A stretch of DNA of 54,779 bases. It comes from DATFKA01 sp042095835. Its GTDB lineage: Bacteria > Bacteroidota > Bacteroidia > Chitinophagales > Saprospiraceae. The stretch lies in the NCBI GenBank assembly GCA_042095835.1, contig JBELML010000026.1:1-54779 (forward strand). Direction: 5' to 3'. Positions 42,993 through 52,611 of the stretch are shown one piece after another (within the stretch, counting starts at the first letter, position 1; each line of letters starts with the position of its first letter). The notes beneath the pieces are model-generated. The model was not told the DNA's origin. It was given only the letters and a program-made list of their open reading frames with translations, and made no database searches. Made by a program: the position numbers and the translations under genes.

Positions 42993-45605
42993 ATGAAACA
43001 CGCTTTTTTTGTTTTCTTCCTATGTATTTCTGCTATTAAGCTCCTTCATGGTCAAGTTGCAGACAACTTTTCTGATACCAATTTGGTGGACAATCCCATT
43101 TGGAGTGGTGACCTCGATAAATTTAAGGTGGCCAACGGCGAATTGCAGCTCTTTGATGAGAATGCCGGATCTAGTAACGAAGCTGTTCTTTTTCTTACAG
43201 CACCTACTTCTATTGTCGCACCTACCAGCTGGGTATTCAAAATAAGGCAGGAGTTTAGTCCATCTGCCAGTAATTTTTCCAGGATTTATTTAGCGGCAGA
43301 CGATAGCCAATTAGCCAATGCTCAGATGGCCTATTATATTCAAATTGGAGGAATCAGTGGAAGCGAAGATGCTGTAGAGCTTTATCGAGTAGATGCTGGA
43401 GGTGAGCGCACAATCTTGATCAGTGGAGCAGCCGGCGCAGTAGCAGCAGCCCATACGATACAGGTACGTGTCAATAGGTCGGTAGATGGCCTGTGGACAC
43501 TCGAAGTAGACTACCAAGGTGGAGACAACTATCAACTTGAAGGTAGCCAAACGGATATTACTTACGACTTGCTCAACTACTTTGGCATTTATTGCCGCTA
43601 CTCTTCTACTCGGAGCGATAAAATCTTTTTTGATAATATATTGATTGATCCCATCATTGCCGATGAAACCGCACCGCTTTTTCAAAGCTTAGAAATTATC
43701 AGCAAAGATTCCTTGCGCGTCGTTTTTAATGAAGCTCTAGACTTGGAATCGGCTACTCGAGTATTCAATTATACAATTGATAATGGAATCGGTACGCCCC
43801 AAACTGCCAGCCTTGGTGGAGAAAATGCCAATGAGGTGCTCCTACGCCTACAAAATCCACTGCGGAATCTCGAAACCTACCAATTGAGTATTGCCGGTGT
43901 ACGCGATATAGCAGGGAATAGTTTGTCAACAACTGTACTTGTCCCATTCGAATTTTTAGAAACTGTATCTCCTGATCCTGGTGATCTGATGATCACCGAG
44001 TTGATGATCAACCCCAATGGCGTGGCTGGGCTGCCTAGGGCAGAGTATATCGAACTATATAATAGGAGTAATAAAGTACTTGACCTCACAGGTGTAGGCA
44101 TCGCTAGTGGAGGGAGTCCCAAACTTCTGACTACAGCGCAACTCCGACCAGGAGCCTATTTACTACTCGTCAATGCGAATGATGCGGACGAGTTTAGCTC
44201 CTTTGGTAATATAGAAGCGGTACCTTCTCTACCTACTTTATCGAATAATGGAGATGAGGTCGAATTGATTTCAGCTGCCGGACGGAATATGCAGTTTTTA
44301 CAATACAACACCTCCTGGTACGAAGATTCAGAGGCTCGGAATGGCGGATTTGCATTAGAAAGATTGTCCCTGGCCCAACCAGAGAATTGCCCAGGTAATT
44401 GGCGGGCCAGTCAAGATCCCCGAGGCGGGACTCCAGGTGCTTTAAATTCTATTGATGGTTTGCCTCCTGAAATGGATCCACCTTTTGTCAAGCTGGCTTT
44501 TTTACAAGGAAGACAGCAATTGAAAGTTGCATTTAATGAACCACTAAGTGCCTTAATGGAATCACCAGATATCTATGTTATTTCACCCGCTATTGATGTC
44601 CTTAATGCTAGGCTGTCAGGGCCCTCTGAAGATACGGTGACCTTGGATTTGGAAGAACCTATCGAAGACGGTGTGCTGTATACCTTGAGTATTCAACAGG
44701 TGGAGGACTGCCTGATTAATTTTTCAGATACTGTACAGACGGTCTCTTTTGCCATTCCGGAGACTTATGGCCCCGGAGAGGTCTTGATTAATGAAGTACT
44801 CTTTGATGCACAAAGTGGTGGACGAGATTTTGTAGAAGTCGTCAATGTTTCTGATAAAGTCATCAGTTTAAAAGGTATGTTGATCCGGAATACCTTTAAA
44901 ATTTCTGGCTCGATTGAGACGGAGGTAGCGGCAGATATTCTGCTTTTACCCAATCAAATTATGGCTTTAACAGATGATCCCTTAGATGTCCAAAACCGCT
45001 ATCTACCACCTAGTGAAGCCAATATCACAGAAACTGATTTACCTACGCTGGAGGCTTCCGAGGGAAATGTAAGTTTATTGCTCAACAACCAAGTCATCGA
45101 TGCCTTTGACTACAGTGATGATTTGCACAACCCACTTTTAGAAACAGAAAAAGGAGTCTCCTTAGAGCGCTTATCATTAATGGTGGCCACTCAATCTACG
45201 GATAATTGGACTTCGGCAGCACAATCTGTTGGGTTTGCTACTCCTGGCTACACCAACTCCCAAAATATAGGCGTATTGAATCCTGGTCAAGAAGTGTTTA
45301 GTCTGGAACAGGAAACCTTCTCTCCAGATAGCGATGGCAATGAGGATCTACTCATCCTGAATTATCAAACAGACCAAGTGGGCTATCTCGCTAATGTGAG
45401 GGTATACGACGCAATGGGTAGACTAGTGAAAAATCTAGCCCGGAATAATGGCCTCGCTAGCGAAGGTCTTATCATTTGGGATGGTACCAATGAAGAAGGA
45501 GCAAAAGCAAGGATCGGTATCTACGTCATTTGGGTGGAGTTGTTTACACCAGATGGAGACAAAACGATTGAAAAGATTCCTTGTGTGCTGGCTGGGCGAT
45601 TGTGA
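42993..45605 (+). CDS. secreted lamin-tail-domain protein
   Basis: The start at 42993 (MKHAFFVFFLCISAIKLLHGQ) gives a clean signal peptide and 870 aa; the frame opens at 42915 but the added residues are not signal-like. An N-terminal lectin-like region is followed by Ig/SbsA-like modules (ETAPLFQSLEIISKDSLRVVFNEALD). Two lamin-tail domains then follow (DLMITELMINPNGVAGLPRAEYIELYN at about 330, and GEVLINEVLFDAQSGGRDFVEVVN at about 600). The C-terminus (FSPDSDGNEDLLIL ... GIYVIWVELFTPDG) is a FlgD-like or gliding-type T9SS cargo module. It is likely exported. A surface or DNA/matrix-binding role is an inference. Confidence 0.83.
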   Translation: MKHAFFVFFLCISAIKLLHGQVADNFSDTNLVDNPIWSGDLDKFKVANGELQLFDENAGSSNEAVLFLTAPTSIVAPTSWVFKIRQEFSPSASNFSRIYLAADDSQLANAQMAYYIQIGGISGSEDAVELYRVDAGGERTILISGAAGAVAAAHTIQVRVNRSVDGLWTLEVDYQGGDNYQLEGSQTDITYDLLNYFGIYCRYSSTRSDKIFFDNILIDPIIADETAPLFQSLEIISKDSLRVVFNEALDLESATRVFNYTIDNGIGTPQTASLGGENANEVLLRLQNPLRNLETYQLSIAGVRDIAGNSLSTTVLVPFEFLETVSPDPGDLMITELMINPNGVAGLPRAEYIELYNRSNKVLDLTGVGIASGGSPKLLTTAQLRPGAYLLLVNANDADEFSSFGNIEAVPSLPTLSNNGDEVELISAAGRNMQFLQYNTSWYEDSEARNGGFALERLSLAQPENCPGNWRASQDPRGGTPGALNSIDGLPPEMDPPFVKLAFLQGRQQLKVAFNEPLSALMESPDIYVISPAIDVLNARLSGPSEDTVTLDLEEPIEDGVLYTLSIQQVEDCLINFSDTVQTVSFAIPETYGPGEVLINEVLFDAQSGGRDFVEVVNVSDKVISLKGMLIRNTFKISGSIETEVAADILLLPNQIMALTDDPLDVQNRYLPPSEANITETDLPTLEASEGNVSLLLNNQVIDAFDYSDDLHNPLLETEKGVSLERLSLMVATQSTDNWTSAAQSVGFATPGYTNSQNIGVLNPGQEVFSLEQETFSPDSDGNEDLLILNYQTDQVGYLANVRVYDAMGRLVKNLARNNGLASEGLIIWDGTNEEGAKARIGIYVIWVELFTPDGDKTIEKIPCVLAGRL

Positions 45606-45776
45606 TGTAGAGGTGCCAGCTTTTAAAGGGATGACTTTATAGGCCGATTTTGGCTGATTACCCATTTACCCTTCTATTATAGACTTAAGAGTAATTAGTT
45701 GTGATTATTGGTGTATTCCCAAATTTTATTTCTCTATATCTAAAAATGAACTATTTTACATAGAAAAACCGAATCA

Positions 45777-48700
45777 ATGACAAATCGGAGAAATAACCAG
45801 CTTTATCAATTCATCTATCAGTTTACTTTTCTACTCTCCCTAATGTTCCTTTTAGGACAATGCTCCACAGACCAAACGGATCAATTAATAGTCAAAAAAG
45901 GAGATACTATTAGCTTTATTGGCGGTAATCTTTGCTCACGGGCACTTAACTACGGAGACCTGGAAACAGCTATCCAAATTCGCTATCCCGATGAGCAATT
46001 GAGTGTGCGAAACCTTTGTGATGGTGGAGATCGACCAGGCTTCCGTCCACATTCTGGTAGGAATGAGCCTTGGGCATTCTCAACAGCTATGAACTTTCAG
46101 GAAGAATTAGCGAATAAATCTGGTAGTGTGGGGCATTTGGATAATCATGATACTTGGCTAAACCGCTTGGAGACCGATATTATCCTTGCTTTTTTTGGTT
46201 ATTCAGAGTCGTTTGGAGGCGAAGAAGGGCTACCAATGTTTAAAAGCGAGTTGCAGGCTTTTGTAGAGCATACCCTTTCTCAACAATATAATGGCGACAC
46301 TGCACCGCAATTGGTCTTGTTGTCTCCTGTCGCTTTTGAAGACCTTTCTGATCAATACGATCTCCCCAATGGAGATACAGAAAACGAAAATTTGGCGATG
46401 TATGCCGCAGCGATAGAAGAGGTAGCCACTCAAAACAATGTTCGTTTTGTAGACCTGTTTACCCCTTCAAGTCGCGTGTTTTCTCTTTCTGATAATTTCA
46501 CCATCGATGGGTTTCAATTGAATGAAAAAGGAAATGCCTGGTTAGCGAATACCATTACAGAAGCCTTGTTTAAAAAGCCAGATGCGAGTGCTATTTCACA
46601 TAAAGATTTGGTCAAAGAAGCCGTACTAGAAAAAGATTGGTTCTGGCATAATGATTTTAAAATTCCTAATGGTGTCCATGTTTTTGGGCGCCGCTATGAG
46701 CCATTTGGCCCCGATAATTATCCCGCAGAAATCAAGAAAATCAGAGAAATGACAGAGGTGCGGGATCAGGCGATTTGGGCAGCCCTAAAAGGCGAAAAAA
46801 TGGATCTTGCAACGGCTGATGCTAAAACTTCTCCATTACCTCCCGTTGAAACCAATTACAAAGTAGGCGATTACGGTCGCGGAGATGCCAACTATTTATA
46901 TGGCGATGATGCGCTAGCTTCTATTAAGATGGCTCCTGGCTTTAAATTAGATTTGTTTGCCTCCGAAGAAGAGTTCCCTGATTTGGCCAATCCCGTGCAA
47001 CTATCATTCGATAATCAGGGACGTCTTTGGGTAGCCGTCATGCCTACCTATCCACACTGGAAACCAGGTGACCCCAAGCCTAATGATAAACTACTCATCC
47101 TAGAAGATACGGATCAAGATGGTAAAGCCGATAAGCAAACCGTATTCGCAGAGGGACTACACCTGCCCGTAGGTTTTGAGTTTGCTCCAGAAGGCGTCTA
47201 CGTCTCTCAGGGAACCAACCTGAAATTATTCACAGATACAGATGGTGATGATAAAGCAGATAAAGTAGAAATCATTTTAAGTGGTTTTGATGATCACGAT
47301 ACCCACCATGTGATAAGTGCTTTTTGTGCTGATCCTAGTGGCGCCTTGTATATGGCGGAAGGCGTTTTCTTACACACCAATGTAGAGACTTCTTACGGAA
47401 CTGTTCGGGGTACGAATGGTGGTTTTTATAGATACAATCCACAACGCAAAAGATTGGAGCGTACAGCCCAGCTCTCTATTCCAAACCCTTGGGGGATTGC
47501 TTTCGATCGTTGGGGACAAAACTTTTTTGCAGAAACCTCTGGTCCAGATGTCCGCTGGATGATGCCAGGTTCGGTTAAATCTAGATACGGTAGAGCGACC
47601 CACAAGTCCTATAACTTGATTGAAGAAGATCATCGAGTACGACCTACTTCGGGACTAGAGTTTGTATCGAGTAGACATTTTCCAGAAGAGATGCAGGGCG
47701 ATATGCTGATCAATAATGCCATTGGCTTTTTGGGGACCAAACAGCACCAAATGATCGATGAGGAGATTGGCTATAGCAGCAAGCATCGTCAAGATTTATT
47801 AGTCAGTGATGACACCAATTTTCGTCCTGTAGATATGGAATTTGCACCAGATGGTTCTTTGTATCTGGTAGATTGGCACAATGTACTGGTGGGGCATATG
47901 CAGCACAACGCTCGTGATCCGCTCCGTGATCATGTTCATGGACGTATTTATCGCATCACCTATCCAAGTCGTCCTTTAGTCGAGCCGGCACAGGTGGCAG
48001 GAGCCTCTATTGAAACGCTGCTCGACAATCTCAAGCTACCAGAATACCGTACGCGGTACAGAAGTAGAAGAGAACTTCGCGGCCGAGACCAGGCAGATGT
48101 GCTATCCGCTGTAACTAAGTGGGTTGATGCGCTTGATGCTGAATCTGCGGATTATGAGCATCAATTACTAGAGGCACTTTGGGTGACTTGGGGTATGAAT
48201 CAGATCGATCAAGATATCCTAGCAAAGGTGCTCAAAGCTAAAGATTATAAGGTGCGTGCAGCGGGTGTACGGGTACTGCGATATACAGGTCATCAGGTAG
48301 ACAATCAGGTGGCTTTACTACAAGAGGCTGCACTTGATCCTAATGGAAGGGTTCGTTTAGAAGCAATTACTGCGGCCTCCTGGTTAGATAAGGAGGAGGG
48401 GCTCTCCATTCTGGCAGAGGCAGGCAAGTTGCCGATGGGTAAGTGGATTATCCACGCTTATCGTACAGCTGAAGCACACCTCAATGATGAGAATTATGAT
48501 ATGCCTAAAGCAGAAGGCGAGACGCCAGCACATCTATCCAAAGAGGTTTTAGCAAGTTATGAAAGAGGGCGAGAAATATACCAACAAGATGGCTATTGTG
48601 GAACTTGTCATCAGCCAGATGGTAAAGGATTGGCTTCGACGGGCTACCCCAGCTTGCACCAAACCCAATGGGTCTTAGGTAGTGAGGAGCGACTGATTAA

Positions 48701-48968
48701 ATTGAGTTTAAAAGGATTGTATGGGCCTATCGAAGTACTGGGGAAAAGCTATGATCCTAAAGTACCGATGACCGCTTTCGGTGGCTTACTTGATGATCAA
48801 GAACTGGCGGATGTACTGAACTTTGTTAGAAATTCCTTTGGTAATAAATCTGCAGTGATTAGTGCAGGTCAGGTGGCTAAAGTTCGAGCTTCGATAGAAG
48901 ATAAAAAAGGCTTTTACTCACCAGCTGAGTTGCTGGAACAACATCCTTTGGAATCGGAACTTCAATAA
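45777..48968 (+). CDS. PVC-type heme-binding CxxCH protein with SGNH-like, beta-propeller, HEAT and cytochrome c domains
   Basis: A 1063-aa lipoprotein: the signal region ends in LLGQCS. The N-terminal domain (about 35-260) resembles the SGNH/GDSL hydrolase domain found in these proteins (GDTISFIGGNLCSR; DGFQLNEKGNAWL). The normal catalytic His of the last block (DxxHLN) is replaced by Gln and no clear block-I Ser is present, so it is probably not active. A sugar-dehydrogenase-like beta-propeller follows (about 370-740; FDNQGRLWVAVMPTYP, DTDQDGKADK Ca-like motifs), then HEAT repeats (about 800-900), and a cytochrome c with C941-x-x-C-H945. It probably oxidises a carbohydrate in the envelope. 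The next gene starts 9 bases later. Confidence 0.88.
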   Translation: MTNRRNNQLYQFIYQFTFLLSLMFLLGQCSTDQTDQLIVKKGDTISFIGGNLCSRALNYGDLETAIQIRYPDEQLSVRNLCDGGDRPGFRPHSGRNEPWAFSTAMNFQEELANKSGSVGHLDNHDTWLNRLETDIILAFFGYSESFGGEEGLPMFKSELQAFVEHTLSQQYNGDTAPQLVLLSPVAFEDLSDQYDLPNGDTENENLAMYAAAIEEVATQNNVRFVDLFTPSSRVFSLSDNFTIDGFQLNEKGNAWLANTITEALFKKPDASAISHKDLVKEAVLEKDWFWHNDFKIPNGVHVFGRRYEPFGPDNYPAEIKKIREMTEVRDQAIWAALKGEKMDLATADAKTSPLPPVETNYKVGDYGRGDANYLYGDDALASIKMAPGFKLDLFASEEEFPDLANPVQLSFDNQGRLWVAVMPTYPHWKPGDPKPNDKLLILEDTDQDGKADKQTVFAEGLHLPVGFEFAPEGVYVSQGTNLKLFTDTDGDDKADKVEIILSGFDDHDTHHVISAFCADPSGALYMAEGVFLHTNVETSYGTVRGTNGGFYRYNPQRKRLERTAQLSIPNPWGIAFDRWGQNFFAETSGPDVRWMMPGSVKSRYGRATHKSYNLIEEDHRVRPTSGLEFVSSRHFPEEMQGDMLINNAIGFLGTKQHQMIDEEIGYSSKHRQDLLVSDDTNFRPVDMEFAPDGSLYLVDWHNVLVGHMQHNARDPLRDHVHGRIYRITYPSRPLVEPAQVAGASIETLLDNLKLPEYRTRYRSRRELRGRDQADVLSAVTKWVDALDAESADYEHQLLEALWVTWGMNQIDQDILAKVLKAKDYKVRAAGVRVLRYTGHQVDNQVALLQEAALDPNGRVRLEAITAASWLDKEEGLSILAEAGKLPMGKWIIHAYRTAEAHLNDENYDMPKAEGETPAHLSKEVLASYERGREIYQQDGYCGTCHQPDGKGLASTGYPSLHQTQWVLGSEERLIKLSLKGLYGPIEVLGKSYDPKVPMTAFGGLLDDQELADVLNFVRNSFGNKSAVISAGQVAKVRASIEDKKGFYSPAELLEQHPLESELQ

Positions 48969-48977
48969 GTCTATAAC

Positions 48978-49526
48978 ATGGAAATAAAACTGAATGTACG
49001 CCCGGCCAAACTCCAGGAATTAGGATTGGTCGTGCAGTACTTTCACGGAGCTGATCCTGATTATATTTTAGCAATGGGGGCACTCCCGCATAAATTGCCA
49101 CCTAAAGCACAGTGGTTGGCTAATTTAGAAACGGAATGGCAGCGACCATTAAAAGAAAAGAATCTCTACTATCTTCTATGGGAGATGGATGGTAAAGCCC
49201 TTGGTCATTGCAATATGAACAAGATTGAATATGGTAAAAGTGGCTCCATGCATCTACATCTATGGGAGCCATTGGTCAGGAAAAAAGGAATGGGCAGCCG
49301 TTTGGTGGAAATGTCGGTTGCCCACTTTTTTGATCATTTTGATCTGCAATACCTCATTTGTGAGCCTTATGCCCACAATCCAGCACCTAATAAAACATTA
49401 GCTAAAGTAGGTTTTGAATTTGTGAAAACCCATTGGATCGTACCTAGTGTAATCTGTGAATTACAGGAAGTGAATCAATGGGTGATGACTAAAGAGGCTT
49501 ATTCGAAAATGGGTATGCTGTCGTAA
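48978..49526 (+). CDS. GNAT-family N-acetyltransferase
   Basis: A 182-aa acetyl-CoA-dependent acyltransferase. The central acetyl-CoA loop pattern is seen as HLHLWEPLVRKKGMGSRLVEMS, and the C-terminal CEPYAHNPAPNKTLAKVGFEFVKTH fits the beta5-alpha4 region. The target cannot be predicted. It starts 9 bases after the CxxCH protein stop and is probably co-transcribed, though no functional link is evident. Its end overlaps the convergent DUF3179 gene by 28 bases. Confidence 0.85.
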   Translation: MEIKLNVRPAKLQELGLVVQYFHGADPDYILAMGALPHKLPPKAQWLANLETEWQRPLKEKNLYYLLWEMDGKALGHCNMNKIEYGKSGSMHLHLWEPLVRKKGMGSRLVEMSVAHFFDHFDLQYLICEPYAHNPAPNKTLAKVGFEFVKTHWIVPSVICELQEVNQWVMTKEAYSKMGMLS

Positions 49527-50557
49527 AAGGCAGCCCAGGCAAACCAAAAACCAATAAATGCCTTGGCTGATTCTAAGCGTTTACCTCGATTGGGACCAGC
49601 AACGACTCTACCCATAATACTGATCTGATTTCCTTGATCATCTTCCATCACTACGGTTAGGTCATCAGGATTTGAGCGACTGAAGTAGGTCCGACCTTCC
49701 TCAGCTATAAAGGCCATCATATAGCTAGCACTAGGATCACCTATAATTACAAAATTGTTTCCTCCAAAACTATCCATAATGACCTTTTGGTCAGCGAAAC
49801 TAGTAAATCGATAGGCTTTTGTTTCGGCCCCACTTAAAATACCCAAGACCCGCTCTTTAGCAAAAAGTCGATTATCTTGATCATTGTCGACAGGGAATAT
49901 AGTAGTGGCATCATTGCGGTAAGTCCCGTAGGGATATCGGCTGTAATCTCTTGAAAATCCAGTATTGGTGCTCAAAACTTGGGCATCGGGAAATAGCGCT
50001 GCGGCATTAGCCCAGGTAGTCTCCAATAGTTGATAAGTCTCCGCATTTTTACCCGCAAGTTCTCCATTGACACAATCCAATCGCATTTGGGACCAGTTAG
50101 AATCGGTCTCGCGATCATAGGGTATGAGATTGGAGTTGTAAAGTAAACCGCTGACTCCGAAGCTGGTTTTTTTACCTTCTAAGATCCTGTTCCAACCGAC
50201 TGCCGTACCCGTTAAAGGGCAGTAGGTAATCGCCAAAGAGCGTTGGTCATATTCATCATTGACGATCTCGTGCCAATCTAAAATAGGGTGAGGGTAGATA
50301 CGTACATCTCCTCCTTCTTGGTGCACTAAAACAAGATCATTATCATCGAGGTAGACGTTTTGTTCTACCATTACAAATTTAGGTTCGTCAATGGATGGAA
50401 TACCGTCTTTGCCGGGCCCACCATCTCGGACTTCTGATATGGGAATAAGCCAATCAGGGAAGGTTTCTGGTTCGTCGCTGTTATTATCATTTTTCTGGCA
50501 GCTCTGAGCAGTCAAAGAGAGACAAAATAAAAGAAATAGAAAACTGATCTTTCTCAT
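49499..50557 (-). CDS. DUF3179 domain lipoprotein
   Basis: A 352-aa protein with a signal ending in the lipobox-like TAQSC, so it is a probable lipoprotein. The DUF3179 hallmark LAITYCPLTGTAVGWNR, followed by FGVSGLLYNSNLIPYDRETDSNWSQ, is complete. The family is widespread but its function is unknown; the conserved Cys in YCPLTGT may be functional. It follows an outer-membrane-type protein gene by 31 bases in the same transcript, suggesting a shared envelope task. The overlap with the GNAT gene end is convergent and small. Confidence 0.9.
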   Translation of the reverse strand: MRKISFLFLLFCLSLTAQSCQKNDNNSDEPETFPDWLIPISEVRDGGPGKDGIPSIDEPKFVMVEQNVYLDDNDLVLVHQEGGDVRIYPHPILDWHEIVNDEYDQRSLAITYCPLTGTAVGWNRILEGKKTSFGVSGLLYNSNLIPYDRETDSNWSQMRLDCVNGELAGKNAETYQLLETTWANAAALFPDAQVLSTNTGFSRDYSRYPYGTYRNDATTIFPVDNDQDNRLFAKERVLGILSGAETKAYRFTSFADQKVIMDSFGGNNFVIIGDPSASYMMAFIAEEGRTYFSRSNPDDLTVVMEDDQGNQISIMGRVVAGPNRGKRLESAKAFIGFWFAWAAFYDSIPIFE

Positions 50558-50588
50558 ATTGTTGATGTGTTTTTATAGCGAATGAAAA

Positions 50589-51563
50589 TCATCGAGGCAA
50601 ATCGAGAGGATTACCATCCCAGATGCTCAAACGATGAAAGAACCCTACAGTAGTCCGAATCGTTGGCGAAAACTGGGTATCCTGTACAAAAGCCATAATG
50701 GGAAAACTCGCACCGAAATTAAAGGATAAATCAGGATTAATCCAATAGGCGATGGAAGGTTCCATAAATAGCCATTTCCCACCAGTTGCGGGCAGGTCAA
50801 AATTATTAAAAAGGTCTGCACCCGCATTCCTATATCTGAAGCTTAAACCTGGATCAAAAATCAAACTGCCTAAAAATAGGCGATCCGCTATTCCTGCCGA
50901 TATTTGTACTTCATGTCCAAATCGATACAATTGATCTCCTAAGTAGGCATCATTTTCTCCCTTACGACTATAAGCCAAGGTGAGATGATACCCCAAAGAA
51001 GGCCGAAAAGCAAAATTTTGAGTCCATTGGGTCCAAAAGATCAAGTCCCAAGCGCCACTACCAGGTTGTAGTTCGGCATTGAGAATCAAATCTTGCTTAT
51101 TCCTACGGTCGAAAGCTCCGAGTGGTGTCTTTAGTCCAATCGCTGCTCGCCAACTTCTTGCTAGTTCTGTGGAGGAATAGATGTTGTAGTTGAGAAGGAA
51201 CACTGCATCACCGATACCAGAGGCTCTGGTTATATCCGTTCCTACAGATTGTACAATTCTGCGTTCCTGTTGCAGGTAAGAAAAGATACCTTCTACAGCT
51301 ATTTTATTAGAAAGGCTGATACTCCAATTCAATAAAGCCGAATGGGTATTGCGTTCTCTGGACTTGTCATCTAGTCGCTGCCATCCTGCTCTTAGGGTGT
51401 TCAGGTTGTTGTAGTCATAGGATAGACTGAACTGTAGAACACCAGCTTCAGCTCCAGGCATTCCTAAATTATTGGAAAGAGGGACGCCACCCGAACAGCA
51501 AGATTGGCCATAAATGCCCCAAGAGCAGCCTAATAGGGCTAGGCACCAAATAAGTTTAGGCAT
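50589..51563 (-). CDS. predicted outer-membrane beta-barrel protein with SCCSGG N-terminus
   Basis: The start at 51563 gives 324 aa with a signal peptide (MPKLIWCLALLGCSWGIYG). The mature N-terminus QSCCSGGVPLSN holds a Cys pair that could bind a metal. The remainder alternates hydrophobic and polar residues with aromatic belts (LSYDYNNL, LNWSISLSNKIAVEGIFSYL, YHLTLAYSRKG), the pattern of a transmembrane beta-barrel of about 12-14 strands. It is first in a two-gene operon with the DUF3179 protein. A transport role for metal or another small solute is a guess. Confidence 0.7.
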   Translation of the reverse strand: MPKLIWCLALLGCSWGIYGQSCCSGGVPLSNNLGMPGAEAGVLQFSLSYDYNNLNTLRAGWQRLDDKSRERNTHSALLNWSISLSNKIAVEGIFSYLQQERRIVQSVGTDITRASGIGDAVFLLNYNIYSSTELARSWRAAIGLKTPLGAFDRRNKQDLILNAELQPGSGAWDLIFWTQWTQNFAFRPSLGYHLTLAYSRKGENDAYLGDQLYRFGHEVQISAGIADRLFLGSLIFDPGLSFRYRNAGADLFNNFDLPATGGKWLFMEPSIAYWINPDLSFNFGASFPIMAFVQDTQFSPTIRTTVGFFHRLSIWDGNPLDLPR

Positions 51564-51773
51564 AGTTCCGATAGTTTCTCCGAATCTACAAGGGAAACTC
51601 AAAATCAATCGTCCCACAGATGACAGTCTTTTGTTTGAACAGGGTTCCTAGAAGAAACTGTCCGTTATTTGGCAATTTCGAATTATGCGAATCAAGAATT
51701 AAACCCAAGAAGTTTTAAAAATAAATGCTATTAGAGCCTTTGGGCTTAGGGGCAAAAATGATACTTTCATGCC

Positions 51774-52145
51774 ATGAAGAAATCCGGATTTATCCACAAA
51801 AGGGTCTTGAGTTTCAAGTATGCCTTTCAAGGTGTTTTGACCTTGTTTGCTACTCAAATACACGCCTGGATTCATCTTCTAGCAGTAGTTGTAGTGGTGA
51901 GCGCTGGCCTTATTTTGGGATGTACTCCTACGGAATGGGCTATATTAGTGCTTACTTTTGGGGCCGTTCTCTCAGCAGAAGCTATGAATTCTGCTATTGA
52001 ATTTCTAACCGATCTCGTTTCGCCAGAATACCATGAATTAGCTGGGAAAGCAAAAGATGTAGCCGCTGCAGCAGTCCTGATTCTAGCTATAGCCTCGATT
52101 GGAGTGGCTTGTTTTATTTTTATACCTAAATTAAATGTATTTTAG
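51774..52145 (+). CDS. diacylglycerol kinase family protein (undecaprenol kinase type)
   Basis: A 123-aa membrane enzyme with three transmembrane helices. The signature EAMNSAIEFLTDLVSPEYHELAGKAKDVAAAAVL holds the catalytic Glu and the Lys-x-x-Asp-x-(A)-AAA motif of the DgkA/undecaprenol kinase family. It phosphorylates undecaprenol or diacylglycerol in the inner membrane. It is first in a tightly spaced operon (gaps 3, 4 and 1 bases) with ElaA, ADP-ribosylglycohydrolase and Pcm genes, and diverges from the barrel protein gene. Confidence 0.93.
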   Translation: MKKSGFIHKRVLSFKYAFQGVLTLFATQIHAWIHLLAVVVVVSAGLILGCTPTEWAILVLTFGAVLSAEAMNSAIEFLTDLVSPEYHELAGKAKDVAAAAVLILAIASIGVACFIFIPKLNVF

Positions 52146-52148
52146 ATT

Positions 52149-52607
52149 GTGCCAAAAATTCAATTTACTTGTAAGGCATTCCATGACCTTAGTCTAGAAG
52201 AACTTTATGAAATCATGTACCTTCGCCAAGCCGTTTTTGTAGTAGAGCAAGATTGCCCCTATATCGATGCTGACGGAAAAGATCAAGCAAGTTGGCATTT
52301 ATGTGGTAAAGATGAGAAGGGTGTTTTGGTGGCTTATACACGGATTGTACCTAAAGGGGTTTCCTATCCAGGTTATGTGTCCATTGGTAGAGTGATTACT
52401 AGCCAGGCGGTAAGAAAATTGGGTCTTGGGAGGCAGTTGATGGAGGAGTCTATCGCTGCTTGTACTTATTTATTTGGCAAGGGAGCGATTAAAATTTCTG
52501 CTCAAAGTTACTTGCTCCATTTCTACCAATCACTCGGATTTGAACCTCAAGGAGAGGAGTATCTAGAAGACGGAATACCGCATTGTGCGATGATCAAAAA
52601 ACCTTAG
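52149..52607 (+). CDS. elaA: ElaA-type GNAT N-acetyltransferase
   Basis: A 152-aa protein starting at GTG 52149, because the conserved N-terminal block (FHDLSLEELYEIMYLRQAVFVVEQDCPYIDADGKDQ) begins just after it and no ATG fits. This block and the central IGRVITSQAVRKLGLGRQLMEESI match the ElaA subfamily closely. The C-terminal AQSYLLHFYQSLGFEP follows. The cellular substrate is unknown. It overlaps no gene and starts 3 bases after the kinase stop, so translation is probably coupled. Confidence 0.9.
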   Translation: MPKIQFTCKAFHDLSLEELYEIMYLRQAVFVVEQDCPYIDADGKDQASWHLCGKDEKGVLVAYTRIVPKGVSYPGYVSIGRVITSQAVRKLGLGRQLMEESIAACTYLFGKGAIKISAQSYLLHFYQSLGFEPQGEEYLEDGIPHCAMIKKP

Positions 52608-52611
52608 TTAT

